In this document: positions 1 through 12,633 of the stretch, in pieces
How positions within the stretch are numbered: the stretch's first letter is position 1
How the letters are laid out: every line of letters begins with the position of its first letter
Assembly (NCBI GenBank): GCA_007844125.1
Contig: CM017564.1
Location: 22,507,563-22,571,562, forward strand
Origin: Sinonovacula constricta
Lineage: Eukaryota; Mollusca; Bivalvia; Cardiida; Solecurtidae
Length of the DNA: 64,000 bases
Reading direction: 5' to 3'
Program-made: the position numbers and the translations under genes
Notes under the pieces: model-generated
What the model was told of the DNA's origin: nothing
The model's database searches: none
The model's input: the letters and a program-made list of their open reading frames with translations, nothing else

Positions 1-1639
1 CCGAGTCACGCAGCAGGGATATTAATCTTAATACATGAGGTGTGACTGCAAATAACGGAGTTAAATCCTTACTTGCGAACCGTTATGTACCAACAGTTGG
101 CAGTTGATTGTTTGAGTGTCAAATTGGTAAATCTGTCCAAGGGGGGCCCTGCATGTTAATGAGTATGTATAAATGAAACAAGCACATACGTGAGCTTAAA
201 AATGCATGCATTTATGTAAATTATTATTATTATTATTACTTTGAACAGTACAAATAATATTATGAAACGGGTTGTTATTTTGATTTGGGCTGAACAAGTA
301 TTTTAACAAAACGATATGTATTTAGTATTCTTTGCACATGTCTAATTCGGTGGCGGTTTTATACTGTGTATACAGTTTTAATCGCAACAGATTCAAACAA
401 TGTACTGAGTCTTTGAATTTGAAACATTCTTTACTAAATCATGTTAGATCAAGTTTCAGTGTATTTAGATATAATTATATGTTTTAATAGAGGACATGAA
501 TATGTTGTATCACTGTAACAAGTTTTCAAATCTAAGGTCAAAACACCTTTGTTAATACTAACCCTGTACAATACAACCGATCACCGGTCTGGCAATCTGA
601 TCTAAGCATACGCGTCATCAGTTGAATCGTTAATAATTGTACAATGAGACAAAAGGATCTGAACACTTAATATTTGGCACGTGTATCTGCTTCGTTATTA
701 TTAAACGTTCTTCTCACTTAAAGGAAGTCTCTCGTTTATGTTGTATAGATTCGAGCTGTAGCTAATAAAACAATGCTTCTCCCCACATTTGTTAAGTGTG
801 CTTTATAATTTAGTGTGTTGAATTAAAAAAATAAATATAGGTTTTCATTTAATTGTGTGAATTTAAGAAACCCATTAGGACGTGCGAGGCTCGGCTCTGT
901 TAATTCATTAAATTCAACTATTTTCAGTAATTTCCTAATTCCCCCATTTTTTTCTATATATAGTACATATATAAAAATAAATAGTATTAATAAATGTTCG
1001 TTCCCAAATCACTTTATGAATTTCCGTTAAACTTGAACAAAATCAACGCCAGAATATTTCAAATTGGATATTAAAGAAAATGTCTGTCAGTCGCCTCGAA
1101 TATTGGTTCACCTTACAATATAACATTCTACAAACAACAATGTTTATTTTCCTATGAAATGCAAACCGAAATATTTATTTACAACATATAAGGCATAGTG
1201 TTAAAATCACAATGATTGATAAACCTGTACCGCCTCTACCTCAAGTCTAAATCTACACTACGTACAATAATCCAGTGTACCTTTTCAAGAAGAAACCTGA
1301 CATTTATTCGTCCGTTCTATAGTTATTGAATAATATGGGTCTTATTACTGCATAGTTATGTTTAATTAATATCTTGTCGGTCATTGTCTGCATTCAACAC
1401 CTTTCAATTGGGCCTCTATTATATACTCTTGCAAGACGCGCTGGGATATACTTTTACTAATACCCAGTATATTCATAATACTTTGAGGAAAGGAGCCAGC
1501 CCATTATATCGAAGTCAGAATTAAATAAAAGGTTCCCGTTTGTTTGTTTTCTGATTTTCTCTGAACTTCATTTCAAATCATCCTGGAATCCCCCTGATTA
1601 GATATATTTTTTTTAAAACTTAAGGAACTTTCTCTTAAT
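1..1639. other. Gene-free AT-rich stretch
   Basis: I see no coding exon or RNA gene. The only structure found is the diverged repeat at about 110-540, listed separately. The remainder is AT-rich single-copy-looking DNA. Confidence 0.5.
110..540 (+). repeat. Ancient local duplication, copy 1
   Basis: Several stretches match 3100-3530 in the same order and orientation: ATTGGTAAATCTGTCCA against CTTGGTAAACCTGTCCA, TTATGAAACGG, CGATATGTA, GGTGG followed by TTTTATACT, and AAACATTCT with TAATCAT-type text after it. Divergence is high and indels are frequent, so the event is old. The 1640-2370 LINE remnant lies between the two copies. I cannot tell whether these are decayed repeats of one transposon or a tandem duplication. 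Confidence 0.5.
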
Positions 1640-2370
1640 AATACTATTGTTTTCTGTTGGCTACCTAGTCATGTAGTCATCCGAGGAAACAAAGATGCAG
1701 GGAAAAGTGCAAAGTCTGCTTCTGCCATTATTGAAACAGATCTTTGCATTCCACATTCGGATTTTAAACTACTCAGAAATCGATGTATTTTAACCAAATG
1801 CATACAAGTTGGGACAATACTATTTATAACAAATTACACATAATTAAAACTAACGTCTGTGCTAATGTGTCTACTTGCAGAGAAAGTAGGCGGGAATACG
1901 TAGATCCTACCCGCTGTCGCATTGGACATACTAGAATAACTTATTTCTATCTTTTAATTAGAGAAGTTCAATCTGAATGTGTTCCTTGCCAGGAACCACT
2001 GACGGTTAACCCTATTTTAATAAAATGTTTTGACACAGACCTTATTCGGTCCAAGTATGTTAATGTCAGTAGCATGTACGAACAATCTAAGGCAGTATCC
2101 GATTCAAAGCTTGTTTCCTTCATAAATGAGATCGGAATCTTAACAAGTTATAATTTTGAATCGGTTTGTTATAGCAACGTTACAAATGTTTATAATAGTT
2201 ATTATGCTCCGTTTTTTTTTATTTATAATACATAATATTTTAACCTGAGAGACCTTTATGTCTACTTACATATATCAATTTATACTCAATTCACATTAAA
2301 CTGTATTTGGCACCGTCTGACCTATCTAGTGTCAGTGTGTCGTAAAACCCAAAATACAAATACAAAATAT
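1640..2370 (+). mobile_element. LINE remnant: end of RNase H plus C-terminal domain
   Basis: Translation around 1654-1780 gives an RNase-H-like tail (FCWLPSHVVIRGNKDAGKSA), resembling the usual W-x-P-S-H-V-G-x-x-G-N-E-x-A-D motif. After a frame change near 1780 the reading continues to 2235 with RRE, RIGHTRITYFYLL and a C-x2-C then LTVNPILIKC pattern. That matches the C-terminal segment found after RNase H in many animal non-LTR retrotransposons. The reverse transcriptase and 5' part are absent. The frameshift means it is dead. The 3' end is probably near GTCGTAAAACCCAAAATAC at about 2340-2370. Confidence 0.75.
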
Positions 2371-3099
2371 GCATGAAAGATAAATCAGCGTGTTAAGCGT
2401 TAAACAGACCTGTAACATACTAAATGGTCACATGACTTATAAAACGAAACATCGTTTAAGACATAATATAAATATTGATTAACGTTAAAAACACACACGA
2501 GGCTATAGTATTTAGTATGCCATTCATATTGGGCAGGTTTGGGGCGTCAAATGTCTTACTGGCGATTGAATTTGCTTGTCAGCAATATAATTAGTGGGTA
2601 AATCATAAACCTCTTGAATAAATGAATGGAATATTCAACATACCTCAGTCTCAAAAACCAATATTTGTAGAGGTTTGAAATGTATAACGTTCAGCAGTCT
2701 GACAAAGAAAAGTACTGTTTTGTACTTGTTAAATATTCACTCTCATATAATGATAATAGCCATATATATACAGAATTTCAGTGGCATGAGCTAAAACTTT
2801 AACACGGGTATCTCTGACTAATATGATTGAACGTCAAATATTGTTATGAGCATTTTATACTCTTACAAATCTAGCCATATTGCAAGCCTATATCCGTCAG
2901 ATTCCCAAGTTGAATGTATTCCCGTGAATTACTTTGTCATTTGATATCTACTATAAACATAAAAATACCTTATAATTCTAACATTCACTGTATCTTTGAT
3001 CCAGAGTTGCTTATATAAAAGACACAACCCACTGAGTACAGTGGTTGACTCCTTATTACGCGACTTGATGTATTATTATTTTTAAGTTAATATTTTAAA

Positions 3100-3530
3100 T
3101 TTCAACTTGGTAAACCTGTCCAGAGTCGTTCGGAATTATGAAACTGCTTCTGTACTGTGTGTATCAACTCTGTATATAACAAACAACCTGCTTAGAAAGC
3201 ACGCATGTATATGTATTCTAGAACAATGTGTCGATATCTTTTGTGTATCTTTTTATATCTTCCTTGCAAAGAATCGTTTAATATACACAATACAACTTAC
3301 ACATAAACTTATGAAACGGATTGTAACTTTAAATCGGAAAGTGTTATTATAACAAATCGATATGTACCTAGCAATTCAAACATTTGGTCGGTGGACTTTT
3401 ATACTATTATTACACTTTGAATAGCAACATATTACTGTGAGGACATCTGTACTTAGTCTTAATATAAAACATTCTAGACTTAATCATACTGGATCAGAAT
3501 ATGACGAATGTAATTATATATCTGGTAATA
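3100..3530 (+). repeat. Ancient local duplication, copy 2
   Basis: Partner of 110-540; see that entry for the matching blocks. The open frame at 3107-3352 falls in this repeat. It has no counterpart reading frame in copy 1, so it is not a gene. Confidence 0.5.
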
Positions 3531-5311
3531 TATTTGTAAGAATATTGGCATACATTTTCATATTAATATTATCTTGTCAGCTTTCATAAATTGATGGTAT
3601 TATGTAAATTATTACAAAAGTGTCATATTGAATTTACATTTTTAATGATTTATTTCACGTTTGCTCATATCAAAATATGCAACAAACACGCAACGAAACA
3701 ACCGTACTTCGGTTATACACTGTTTTCCAGTGTAAGATACTTGCCAGTAGGTTGCTTTGTATTTTGCAGTTATATACAGTTAAACCAATGAACATGATGC
3801 GCACTTGATCAAAATACCAATTATTCTAGTCAACAATATGTCCTGTTTTATGAAGGAATCGAATCAAACACTTAGTGTAAATTAAACAGCTATTAATCTA
3901 TATCTTATTTCTAACACCTAACACATTATTCTCTTCGATGAACTGGACTCCCGCAGAATTACATTCTGTCAGGACGTCAGGCGATTGTAACGCAAATCAA
4001 CATTTCAAACGTTATTTAAATCTAATCTACATTTAGACAAAGGCAAACAGGGTCAAGGTAAATGTGACACGTTGTCATTTTGCAATCGTGTTACATGACT
4101 ATAAAGCCAAGGCCATCGACAGCCTTAAATAATTACAGTTCTGTTTATTACAACGTTTCATTATCTTATCATGTCTTATTATCATTCAGTTAAATATTAC
4201 TTCAATCTGCTCTAGGGCAGATGTGATACTTAAACAAATATCTTCAAATATCTAGAACTAATTGGTTCGTCGCGGTGATAACATAATATATAACACATTA
4301 TTCAACAAAGCCGTGTACCCTTGGTATATTATGGTTATATAAGAATTAAATATCAACACTGTTAAAATGACAGACCTTAGTTTAAGAAATGGAAACATAT
4401 CACAGTAAATATGCAATAATCTCACAGAGATTTAACATTTGAACACAAACTAGAGCTAGTATAATTACAGGCTTGTATACAAAACATTTATTACAATATT
4501 TTATGTAAATTCTAATTTATGAAATCATTATGGCAAATTTTGTATATAATTATTTAAAACATAAATGATACATAAGTACTGGCGCTTTTAATCACGAAAC
4601 TAACGTTAAGATTTAAGACGAAGTCTTTATGCTTATATCCTTACATACTTTGATGCGGAACTTCGTTACTGTATGTGATGAAAATCAGTTCATCCATACA
4701 ATATACAGAAGGATGGCACGGATTTTTACGTTTATATGAAATAAATAAGGCAATTTTTAGTGAAGTTACATAATCAATATGATTTAATAGCGAATTGTAC
4801 CACTCCGGCATGTTTTCAATGCTTTCAGAAATTGTCTTTGTCAAAATATACCCACTCGAAGTTTGGTTTTCTTTGCTTATTGTTGACTTCGTCAGCGCTT
4901 TTGAAAACGGCTCAATTGGTCCCCTGGATAAAAATAATTATTAATCACATTGGTCTACTCCATTGTAAAACCTCCAACCTTAAAGGCAAGAATCCACAGA
5001 TAAAAACGTGTTAACATGAATATGTTTATCTCATCCACGCAATAACCAGCAGATTTTGACAAGTGTCATGGAAGAACCATGCATTTTGTGTCAAATAAAC
5101 ATGTGTAATAGCACATAGAGAAAAGTGTTCATACTTCGCTGACAGAGCGCTTGTTCTACCGAAAAAGTTAACAAGGCCACTAAAAGCTTACATAATGGTA
5201 ACATCCAAATAATGTGTATCATAACACCAGCAGCAACAACAATAAGAATAACATTCATAATAATTTCATCAAAATAATGGCCATAACTATAGCATTATGT
5301 TGTTATCTTAA

Positions 5312-5392
5312 TAATTGTTTAAGGGGGGTAATTATTTTAACCATGTTGTGTGAATTGTTTAAGGGGGTAAATACTTTTAACCATGTTGTGTG
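5312..5392 (+). repeat. Two-unit tandem repeat, about 40 bp
   Basis: AATTGTTTAAGGGGG...TTTTAACCATGTTGTGTG occurs twice in a row with two small differences. Confidence 0.7.
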
Positions 5393-5740
5393 TTTTGGTC
5401 TTGTGTTTTGATGTATCCTAGAGACGACATCCCAGTCCATGATTGGCAACCTGTATACAAGGTGTAAACAGTTAAAGGTGCACGTAAGCGATCAATAGTC
5501 CATTACTTATTACGAGTGTTGTGCGTATTAAATCATGGCAGTTATTTCAAATTAAAGTACCTGCACAAGTGAATAAGTGGTTGCGTTAACTGGAAATAAG
5601 GCGGTGTTTTATGTTGAATTCGTAGACAATTAGACGATGCACGTAATGCGGAAATTTAACTTATGGGCTTCTTACGTTGATTGATTTACAATAAGACGTT
5701 CGAAAAAAAAAAGAAATATACAGGTAAATATCTCAACAAC

Positions 5741-6345
5741 AACATTTGGCGGAGGCACAGAACACAGACAGGTGTTGCTGTGCAGAGGTTAAAATACCAT
5801 ATATAAATATTATTTTATTTCAGCATTAATTTATGAATCTTGTGATTATAACAAATGTCTAGTATTTCATATATTCATAAGGTAGTTAATTTTTGATGAA
5901 AAAGAAGAAACAAAAAAGAGAAAAGAAACATACACCGTTTGATGTTAAATACAATAAATGTCCTTATTAGTAGAATTTTATATTATGTCTAAATGTAATA
6001 AGCTGAGCAACAACAACATGAATGGAGATACATGCCTCAACATTAAGTTACCATACATTCGATCAGTAAGCTGCAGATAAAGAGTAGGCAATTACATGCT
6101 TCACTTCTTACATATTCACCAATATTTGTGTGAGAATTTAATAAATATTATCATTAATCACACTTACCTATAAAATGCTACTTTTCTTTCTATTAAGTTC
6201 TTCTTTGTAACAAGTTTTTCAGTTGTTATTCCCATCTAACTGTTTACATTTCAAATGGATACTGGATTAGCATCTACATTTAATTAGTCCACCATAATTC
6301 CTTACCAGTAAAAACAAAATTGAGATACTTCCCAAGTAGACCCCA
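5741..6345 (+). repeat. Dispersed 0.6-kb repeat, copy 1 (partner 53665-54345)
   Basis: Matching blocks occur in the same order at 53.7-54.3 kb: GGAGGCA, GTGCAGAGGT, AAAATACC, TTAGTAGAAT, TGCCTcAACATTaAGT, TTCACTTCTTA with TTCACCAAT, GATTAGCATCTA, and TTCCTTA with GATACTTCC. Divergence is moderate with many small indels. This copy ends about 215 bases upstream of the start codon of the B-box gene, so it probably forms part of its promoter region or 5' UTR. No coding potential is visible and the family is not identified. Confidence 0.65.
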
Positions 6346-6559
6346 GGTGGTGCTCAGCAGAGGTCATCACAGCCTTAAGGGACATATTTGAATGGCCATT
6401 TAACTTGACTCAGAGATGCTGCTGCTCAGAGGTTAAATGTGCTTAACATTTATGGGTAAATAAAAGTGTTGCTGCCAAGATATTGTTGATGATCAGAGGT
6501 GCCGTTTGTTGAGGCTTTACTGTGCATATTTACATGTGAAAAAAAAAAGACCAGACAAT

Positions 6560-6867
6560 ATGGCGACAGCAAGTTATTATAACAAGGGGTCAGATGAATG
6601 TATTGATGCCAAATGTTCCCCATGTGCCGACAAAAACAAAGACCAAACTGCGGATCATTATTGTTACGACTGTGAGAAAAATTTATGTAAGGCTTGTTTA
6701 GGCACTCACAATTCATTCATTAAAGATCACATCATAGTGCAAGGAAAAGGAAACGACACGGATGGGCTTACCGAGAAATGTGGTTTGCATGAGGACGAGT
6801 TAATAACTCTGTTCTGTCTTCAGCACAAAGAATTGATGTGCATTCAATGTCGCCGCCAGGATCACAG
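6560..6867 (+). CDS. B-box/NHL (TRIM-like) protein, exon 1: two B-box zinc fingers
   Basis: First coding exon of a RING-less TRIM-like protein of the TRIM56/TRIM71-like type that is abundant in bivalves. The ATG at 6560 (ACAATATGG context) opens residues 1-103. B-box 1 is Cys19-x2-Cys22, Cys35-x2-Cys38, Cys43-x2-Cys46, His50 and His57. B-box 2 is Cys74-x2-His77, Cys86-x2-His89, Cys94-x2-Cys97 and His102. The exon ends in ACAG|GTCAGT, leaving two bases of an Arg codon, which the exon at 8980 completes. The open frame runs 18 codons upstream of this ATG, but those residues have no zinc ligands. There is no RING, so ubiquitin-ligase activity is not implied. In this family B-boxes mediate assembly and interaction; the role here is inferred. 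Confidence 0.88.
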
Positions 6868-8979
6868 GTCAGTTATTTTAGCAGAACTTAGCACATTTGT
6901 ACATTTACGATAAACAGGGTATGTTTTTCTAATCATGCAGTCATTAAGGCTGTACACATCTCTCTGTCAAACTTTTCAACCATTTACCAAAATTTTCGAC
7001 GGGCGTATTTTGTGGCTCTTTGGCACTCTTGTTTAATATTATGATACGTTTGTACTTTTTATCGGCATACGTGACAGTTGTCAAAAGAGGATAAAAACAC
7101 AGACGTTTCAAAAGGGACAGTTTCTATAAGCAGGACTAATTTGATGCAAATATCATAGATATTTGAAATGAATCCTTTAACCAAAACAAGAGTGTAATCC
7201 TTTGGAAAGAAAAAAATAACTAATTTTAAGGGGAATGTTCTGTTTTAAAAGTGGTTGGCAATTGTGCCAATGATCAAATAGTTAAGTCTGCAGAGCATTA
7301 ATGTTGTCTGTTCTGTGGATCTAAACGTAGTTAACATAAATGTTCATCAAGACAACTAAACAGACAAAGCCGGTTCCATTTCATCATATCTAACCGTAAT
7401 ATGTGTTGCTTTTTTATTGTTTTAAATTCCTATTCTAAGATAAAATACAGCCTCGACATAGCTGGCGTTAATTGTAGGTTATATAATTTTCCATGCGTTA
7501 AATACTTAGATATCAATTATCGGTGCAAAATATATATACAATTAATTCCGCTTATTTGCACACATAAATTACCAGAGAAAGTAAAAATTAACCAGAGTAA
7601 GCGACAACCATGAAGTCAGTATTGGAGTACCATTGTAATGAGCATATTTTGTTTTTAGTTACAGCAAATTTTATTTACGAATAACTCATTGTGTTTCATT
7701 AGAAAAAAAAATAGTCATATATCTATTTACAATTGTCTTTGTACGATAATTACTGAGCTCGTAATAATTTACCTCTCAACCCAGTTAAAAAGCCGGTTCA
7801 TTTTTTAAAGGGCCACCATTTTGTTTTTGTGACAGCAAAAAAGTCCTCTTTATTTACAAGGATGTAAACGTTTATGGGTCTTTTTTATTTCATTAACAAA
7901 TGAATTTATCTTAAAAATAGTATACCTTCGTACCGCACTATTTTGCCAATGGAGGGTAATGCGCTATTAAAACTATAAGACATCGTTCACTGTTGACACT
8001 TGTTTACCTTCGAAATCCTGTGCCTTATATCTTCAAGGTGCTATTGAAAGCGTGCCATTGACTGCTGATTATGCAGTCGACACATATTAGGGACCGTGTT
8101 TGTTAATTCCCATAACAAAGATGCGAACATTGCAATTATGAATATGCCCATTATATTTTTACAAAGGTTAAATAGAAAAGATTTGGTTTGTGATTACTTC
8201 ACTCACTAAAGTGGAATGTGCATATAACCGCTATTCGATTAATTGGAATCAAGCGTTTATCTGATTTCTCGTCAAGTGGCATAATTATATTTATTCGATT
8301 TATTGACAAATTTCATAATATAAGTCGATTTTGGAACAGTCTTTTTTTTTGCACGTATATGTTGCAAAATAAGCACGTTTTAATCCAATGTATATTTACG
8401 TTTTTTTAATGCGTATTTAAAATTGGCATGTCTGATTAAATTAACGTTGAAACTTCACACTCGTTGCGATGACAAACGAAAGATCTCATCGCCTACCTGA
8501 TTTTCAACGAAAGTTATGCCGTTATATAAACATGGCCTTAAATAGTGGTCGGTATCAGTAAATAAGGTTTAGCTTCAGTGTTAGATTTGTTTTTCTGGTA
8601 ATGTTATTAAAAGTTGATTTTATATATACGATACATATTAAAAATATTCGCTCTAGGTAGATACATGTTGATACATTAATACAAATCTTAAGCACCAACG
8701 ATACAGTTTTACCGTAACCCCTAACACCTCTCATGCTTTTTGCTTCAATTGACTGGGCTTTTTCAATAACGGACAGTGTTTGTATTTACAACAACAAATC
8801 TCTTAACACGAGCGTGCCTCGTGTGGCTTTAATGAAGCGTTTATGACAGATATATATTACTTTTGTCTTATAAAGTTGGAAAAACCAATAATATTAAAAA
8901 TATGTGTCAATAAATCATTTTTATGACGAAGCTTATAAATTGGAAAAAACTACTGATGTACTCCACCACTGTATTTCAG
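6868..8979 (+). other. Intron 1 of the B-box/NHL gene
   Basis: Donor GTCAGT at 6868, acceptor GTATTTCAG ending at 8979. I see no other gene in it. The short open frames at 7401-7613 and 8218-8409 lack motifs. Confidence 0.75.
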
Positions 8980-9943
8980 AACATGCAAAGACGTCAAACA
9001 CATCAAGGAAACCACCAGACAGCTTAGTGCTGACACAGATGTACACGCTGTCACTGCACAATTGCAATCTGAGCTGAATAATATACAGAAATCTATTGAA
9101 GCACTGGATAAAGATGTAGCGTCTATACAAAAAAGTGGAAGTGGTTTCTTGAAGGATCTTGAAGTTTACGCGGAGAAACTGTTGTCACGAATAAAGGAAA
9201 TGAGAGAGAAAGGAAAGAGCGACATCAAGAGTAAACAGGACCAGCTTATTTCCAATACCAAAAGATATCGACAGGAGTATGTTTTAGCTAAAGATGAGAT
9301 CGGCCGATGTTTAGATGCCATTAACAAACCAAACCAGTTGAAAGCCAATCTGTTTATCCTTAACAATAAGGCTCAGACAATAACGAACAAAGTGTATGCT
9401 CTTCATCACGAGTCAGACAGTTGGATAGAAGGACGTCAGTTCAACTTTATGGCCGACATGAAAATAATGAACCCCCTCAACAACTCTCATTCCCTCGTTA
9501 TAGATGTCATCGCTAAACCAACGGACACGCATTCGGTAAGTACTGTTGGAGGAGTAGTAGATAGTCCAATGCAAGCGGCAATAGGGAGAAATGGAAACAG
9601 TCGAGGAGGGAGACCAAGAGAGAAACAAGAAAGTAGTCCAGTAGAGATACCATTAAACAAACGAGTAGAGGAGACAGTTAAGAGACCAGGAGAGAAACCA
9701 TCAGGGGAAAAGGCACCTTTAAGGAGTACACAGGTTAACAATATTAACGTCCGTATACCAGAAGATAAGAAAGAATGTGCTATCTATGGCTGCTGTAGCC
9801 TTAGTGACGGATGCCTGGTGATAACAGATAACAACAACAGCAGACTGAAGCTAGTAGACCCGTCAATTGGCACAGTAACCAAGTCCAGTGATACAAATGA
9901 CGAGCCATGGGATGTCTGCTGCATTGGTCCACAAGAGGTTGCA
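8980..9943 (+). CDS. B-box/NHL protein, exon 2: coiled coil, linker, start of NHL propeller
   Basis: Continues residue 103 in phase after the TTTCAG acceptor, beginning Arg-Thr-Cys-Lys-Asp-Val. Residues about 104-250 are rich in Leu, Glu, Lys and Gln in a heptad-like pattern, fitting the B-box C-terminal coiled coil that drives dimerisation. Residues about 290-358 form a Gly/Ser/Pro/Arg/Lys-rich linker (SRGGRPREK, VKRPGEKPSGEK), probably disordered. From about 359 the pattern INVRIPEDKKECAIYGCC, then DGCLVITDNNNSRLKL and PWDVCCIG, matches the first blades of the NHL-like beta-propeller in bivalve TRIM-like proteins. The exon ends GCA|GTAAGT in phase 0. Reading on into the intron gives an unrelated tail to 10015, which I reject. 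The rest of the propeller is in 26734-27312. Confidence 0.87.
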
Positions 9944-11817
9944 GTAAGTACACGTGTCATGTCTCATTCGCGATTAAGCTGTTATAAAGCTGTGATATAT
10001 TATGCTACGTATTAGTACGCGCATGTCTATTTGTTATTTTAAACAAACCACGTTCTACAAAACCCTGTAATTTCATTTTATGTATTATGGGATAAATATG
10101 TGATTAAAATTAACTTGTACAGGTTTACAATTAAAAGATATTCCAACAATAATATACTAAAAACAAATAATTCTCTAAACAATGCCAGTGGATAAGTTTT
10201 GAAAGATGATTGTGTTAAAATGTACATTAAAAACATAATAGTCCAAAACAAGCCCATGTCTGGTCAAAAATGAAATATTTTATATGTTTAGAGCATATAG
10301 TGTTCTATATAAAATACAAACTGATAGAATAATAAGGCATGTTTTAAATGGTTAATCAAGTATAATTAATGTATGTATGTATGTTATTTCTTATTACTTG
10401 AAATAATTGCGACATGTTTCTTTAGTCAGTTGTGTGTTCATGTTTGTGCAATACTGTGCATCTACATTAAATATATAGACAGCTTGCGGACCATCATCGG
10501 ACACCCACGACCGATCCATTCCGTTACTCTCCATTCATCGCCCGTGGGATAATAAGTTCACTTTTTGCCGTTTCTGGTAATGATATTTCATTTGTCGCTT
10601 TATAATCCGATGAAGATTTCAGTACACCGATATGGCTCGTTAACTTCGACTGTGGCACTGGGCTCAGTTCTAGTCTCCACCCTGAAAATTATGGATTCAT
10701 GGATTTTGAAAGCAAAGTTATTCTGGCCAATTCTTGTTCTGTTCAGTTCAGCAAATTTACCAATAAACCCACGGTCGACGACAATAGTAAAACGGAATTG
10801 TAGAGCGTGGCTATGCGACGATGCTTCCGGTATTATATTCAAATCAATTTTCAATTATGTTTTAAAATCAGTTTTGCATATTATATGAAAAATATAGAAT
10901 TAATTTTAACACGATAAACATACTATGTCTTTGATGAAATTGATGATCGTATACTTTTCTACAGGATTATTTTGAAACAAATCTATTAGTGACCAATCAT
11001 AGTGAATTCATCTTACAGATACCAATTTCCCCTTAATTTTAATTTTTAATCCGACTGTGATTTTACTGATGGTATCGCGATTTTGTTTCTTGCCTTCGCC
11101 TTTTTTCTAAACAGGAAAATAACACCATTTCCATTCCTCTGCATTTTTGCGGATTTACATATAAACTGGTAATTCCCTATAACTAGGAATAAAATTGTAA
11201 TACCGTTACCCCTGTTAGATAACACAGAAAAATAAAGATAAGATGTTCTACTACTACTGTTTCTGTAACATGTTGAGATCGCTGTATGTAGTAAGTGAGA
11301 AACTTCAATCTTTGTTTGTGATTGTGTTCACCAATATTCCGGCACATCGTTCCACTGATGATCGAGCAAAATCTAAGCAACTTTGTCATAGCATTGAATC
11401 AACGCTCAATCGTAGGTATAATTATCACAGTTGGCACAACAAAATTGAATCAGCAGTTAAACAAAATTAAACTTCAACGTTAAACTATTTTTTTATTTGA
11501 TATCGGTCCGAGGATGTATACATTTATTCTACTTAACTTATCATGAAAGTGTATATTTCAATTCTAACACAACATTGTTACAACTTGTATGGAATAATAA
11601 GTCAGTTTATTGCTTACAAATTGAAGGAAATTGTAATGTAATTGCCAAATTACAGCTTGTATCCGATATTTCGGACCAATTTTAATTTCTACTTACACCA
11701 GTTAAAATATTGGTACCGGAAATGATCAAGCATGTATTTACTATGTATCTGTCATAAACTCGGGCGCAAATGCTCATGGAAATATATCCTGGCCTACCAA
11801 GCTCATTTGACACATCC

Positions 11818-11935
11818 AACTCACACATACACACGCGTGCGCGCACACACACACCACCACCACCATCACCGCTACCCCTACCCTTAAACACCACCCATAC
11901 CCACTCCACCCCTACCCCCCCCCCCAAACCCAACG
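11818..11935 (+). repeat. CA/C-rich low-complexity tract
   Basis: CACACA with GCGCGC interruptions, then CACCACCAC and C-rich CCACCC/CCTACCC runs ending in a run of nine C. The open frames overlapping it on both strands are artefacts of composition. Confidence 0.9.
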
Positions 11936-12152
11936 AAAAAGCTCCATTTTGATTTATACTAAGGTCACTGCTGGGCTACGACTACAGAGAACGTTCTTTG
12001 ATGATGACATTTCGGAAAAAGTTGCATTTGTTCGTTACAAGTTGTTACGACCGCTGTCGCTATTTAAGATTATTTATATAATGGCACGTTTACTAAACGA
12101 CGGAATGGTGTAACAGAAAGAATAAGCCAGCAAAAAACTAGTACTATAATGT

Positions 12153-12163
12153 TTTATTTTATT
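12153..12163 (-). terminator. Double AATAAA polyadenylation signal
   Basis: The + strand reads TTTATTTTATT here, giving overlapping AATAAA hexamers on the minus strand, about 420 bases downstream of the TATA box at 12579-12588. Confidence 0.6.
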
Positions 12164-12578
12164 AAACAATTAAATCTAAGGCGTAATACAACAATAACAA
12201 ATAAATAAACAAATACAATTTCAGAAATCAAAATAAATGTTAGCTTTGAGCTTGTCCTTTGGGAGGTTTCCCTTTAATAGTCCCATTAATAATCCAACGT
12301 CGAATAATCCTGAAGAGTTTTCGGTAGAATGCCCTCGTAGATAAGCACAGTTGAAATAATCCAAAGGTACAACAATACACGAATGTGAATGATATAATTC
12401 CAAATTCAACACTTTTATATTTATATCACTGTAGAATATAGTAAGTCCACGTAAGTTCCAACACAGAAAGATTTAATATAGAAGCTGCAAATATTTCCAA
12501 ACTAAACGTCCAAACTCTAAAGCAAACTTTTATCTAAGCCCTTTATCCAAACTTCCTTAAACTCGGCAAACACGCCCT

Positions 12579-12588
12579 TATATATACC
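12579..12588 (-). promoter_or_regulatory. TATA box of minus-strand promoter
   Basis: Minus strand reads GGGTATATATAAGGGCGTG. The expected start of transcription is about 30 bases downstream, near 12550. Heat-shock-type elements sit 30-80 bases upstream. Confidence 0.6.
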
Positions 12589-12618
12589 CAAATGAATTTC
12601 TAGACATCCACGAAACCC

Positions 12619-12633
12619 AGAACATTCTCGAAA
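12619..12633 (-). promoter_or_regulatory. Three-unit heat-shock element
   Basis: The + strand reads AGAACATTCTCGAAA, a perfect alternating nGAAn-nTTCn-nGAAn array, the binding site of trimeric HSF. A weaker array, GAACTTTCTAGC, follows at about 12656. The position just upstream of the TATA box is the layout of heat-shock promoters. Binding itself is inferred. Confidence 0.55.

Larger units (their letters stand above)
2371..5740. other. Gene-free AT-rich stretch
   Basis: No convincing exon. It contains the second copy of the local duplication (3100-3530) and a short two-unit tandem repeat (5312-5392). The short open frames here have no recognisable motif and look like chance. Confidence 0.5.

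Noticed and set aside
9944..10015. Continuation of the B-box protein past 9943
   Set aside because: A consensus GTAAGT donor stands at the end of the conserved propeller text, and the following residues have no family resemblance.
12221..12412. A 63-codon heat-shock-driven microprotein gene
   Set aside because: The frame has no upstream ATG (it opens at GTG/TTG). The LTR reading of the region explains the promoter and poly(A) signal better.
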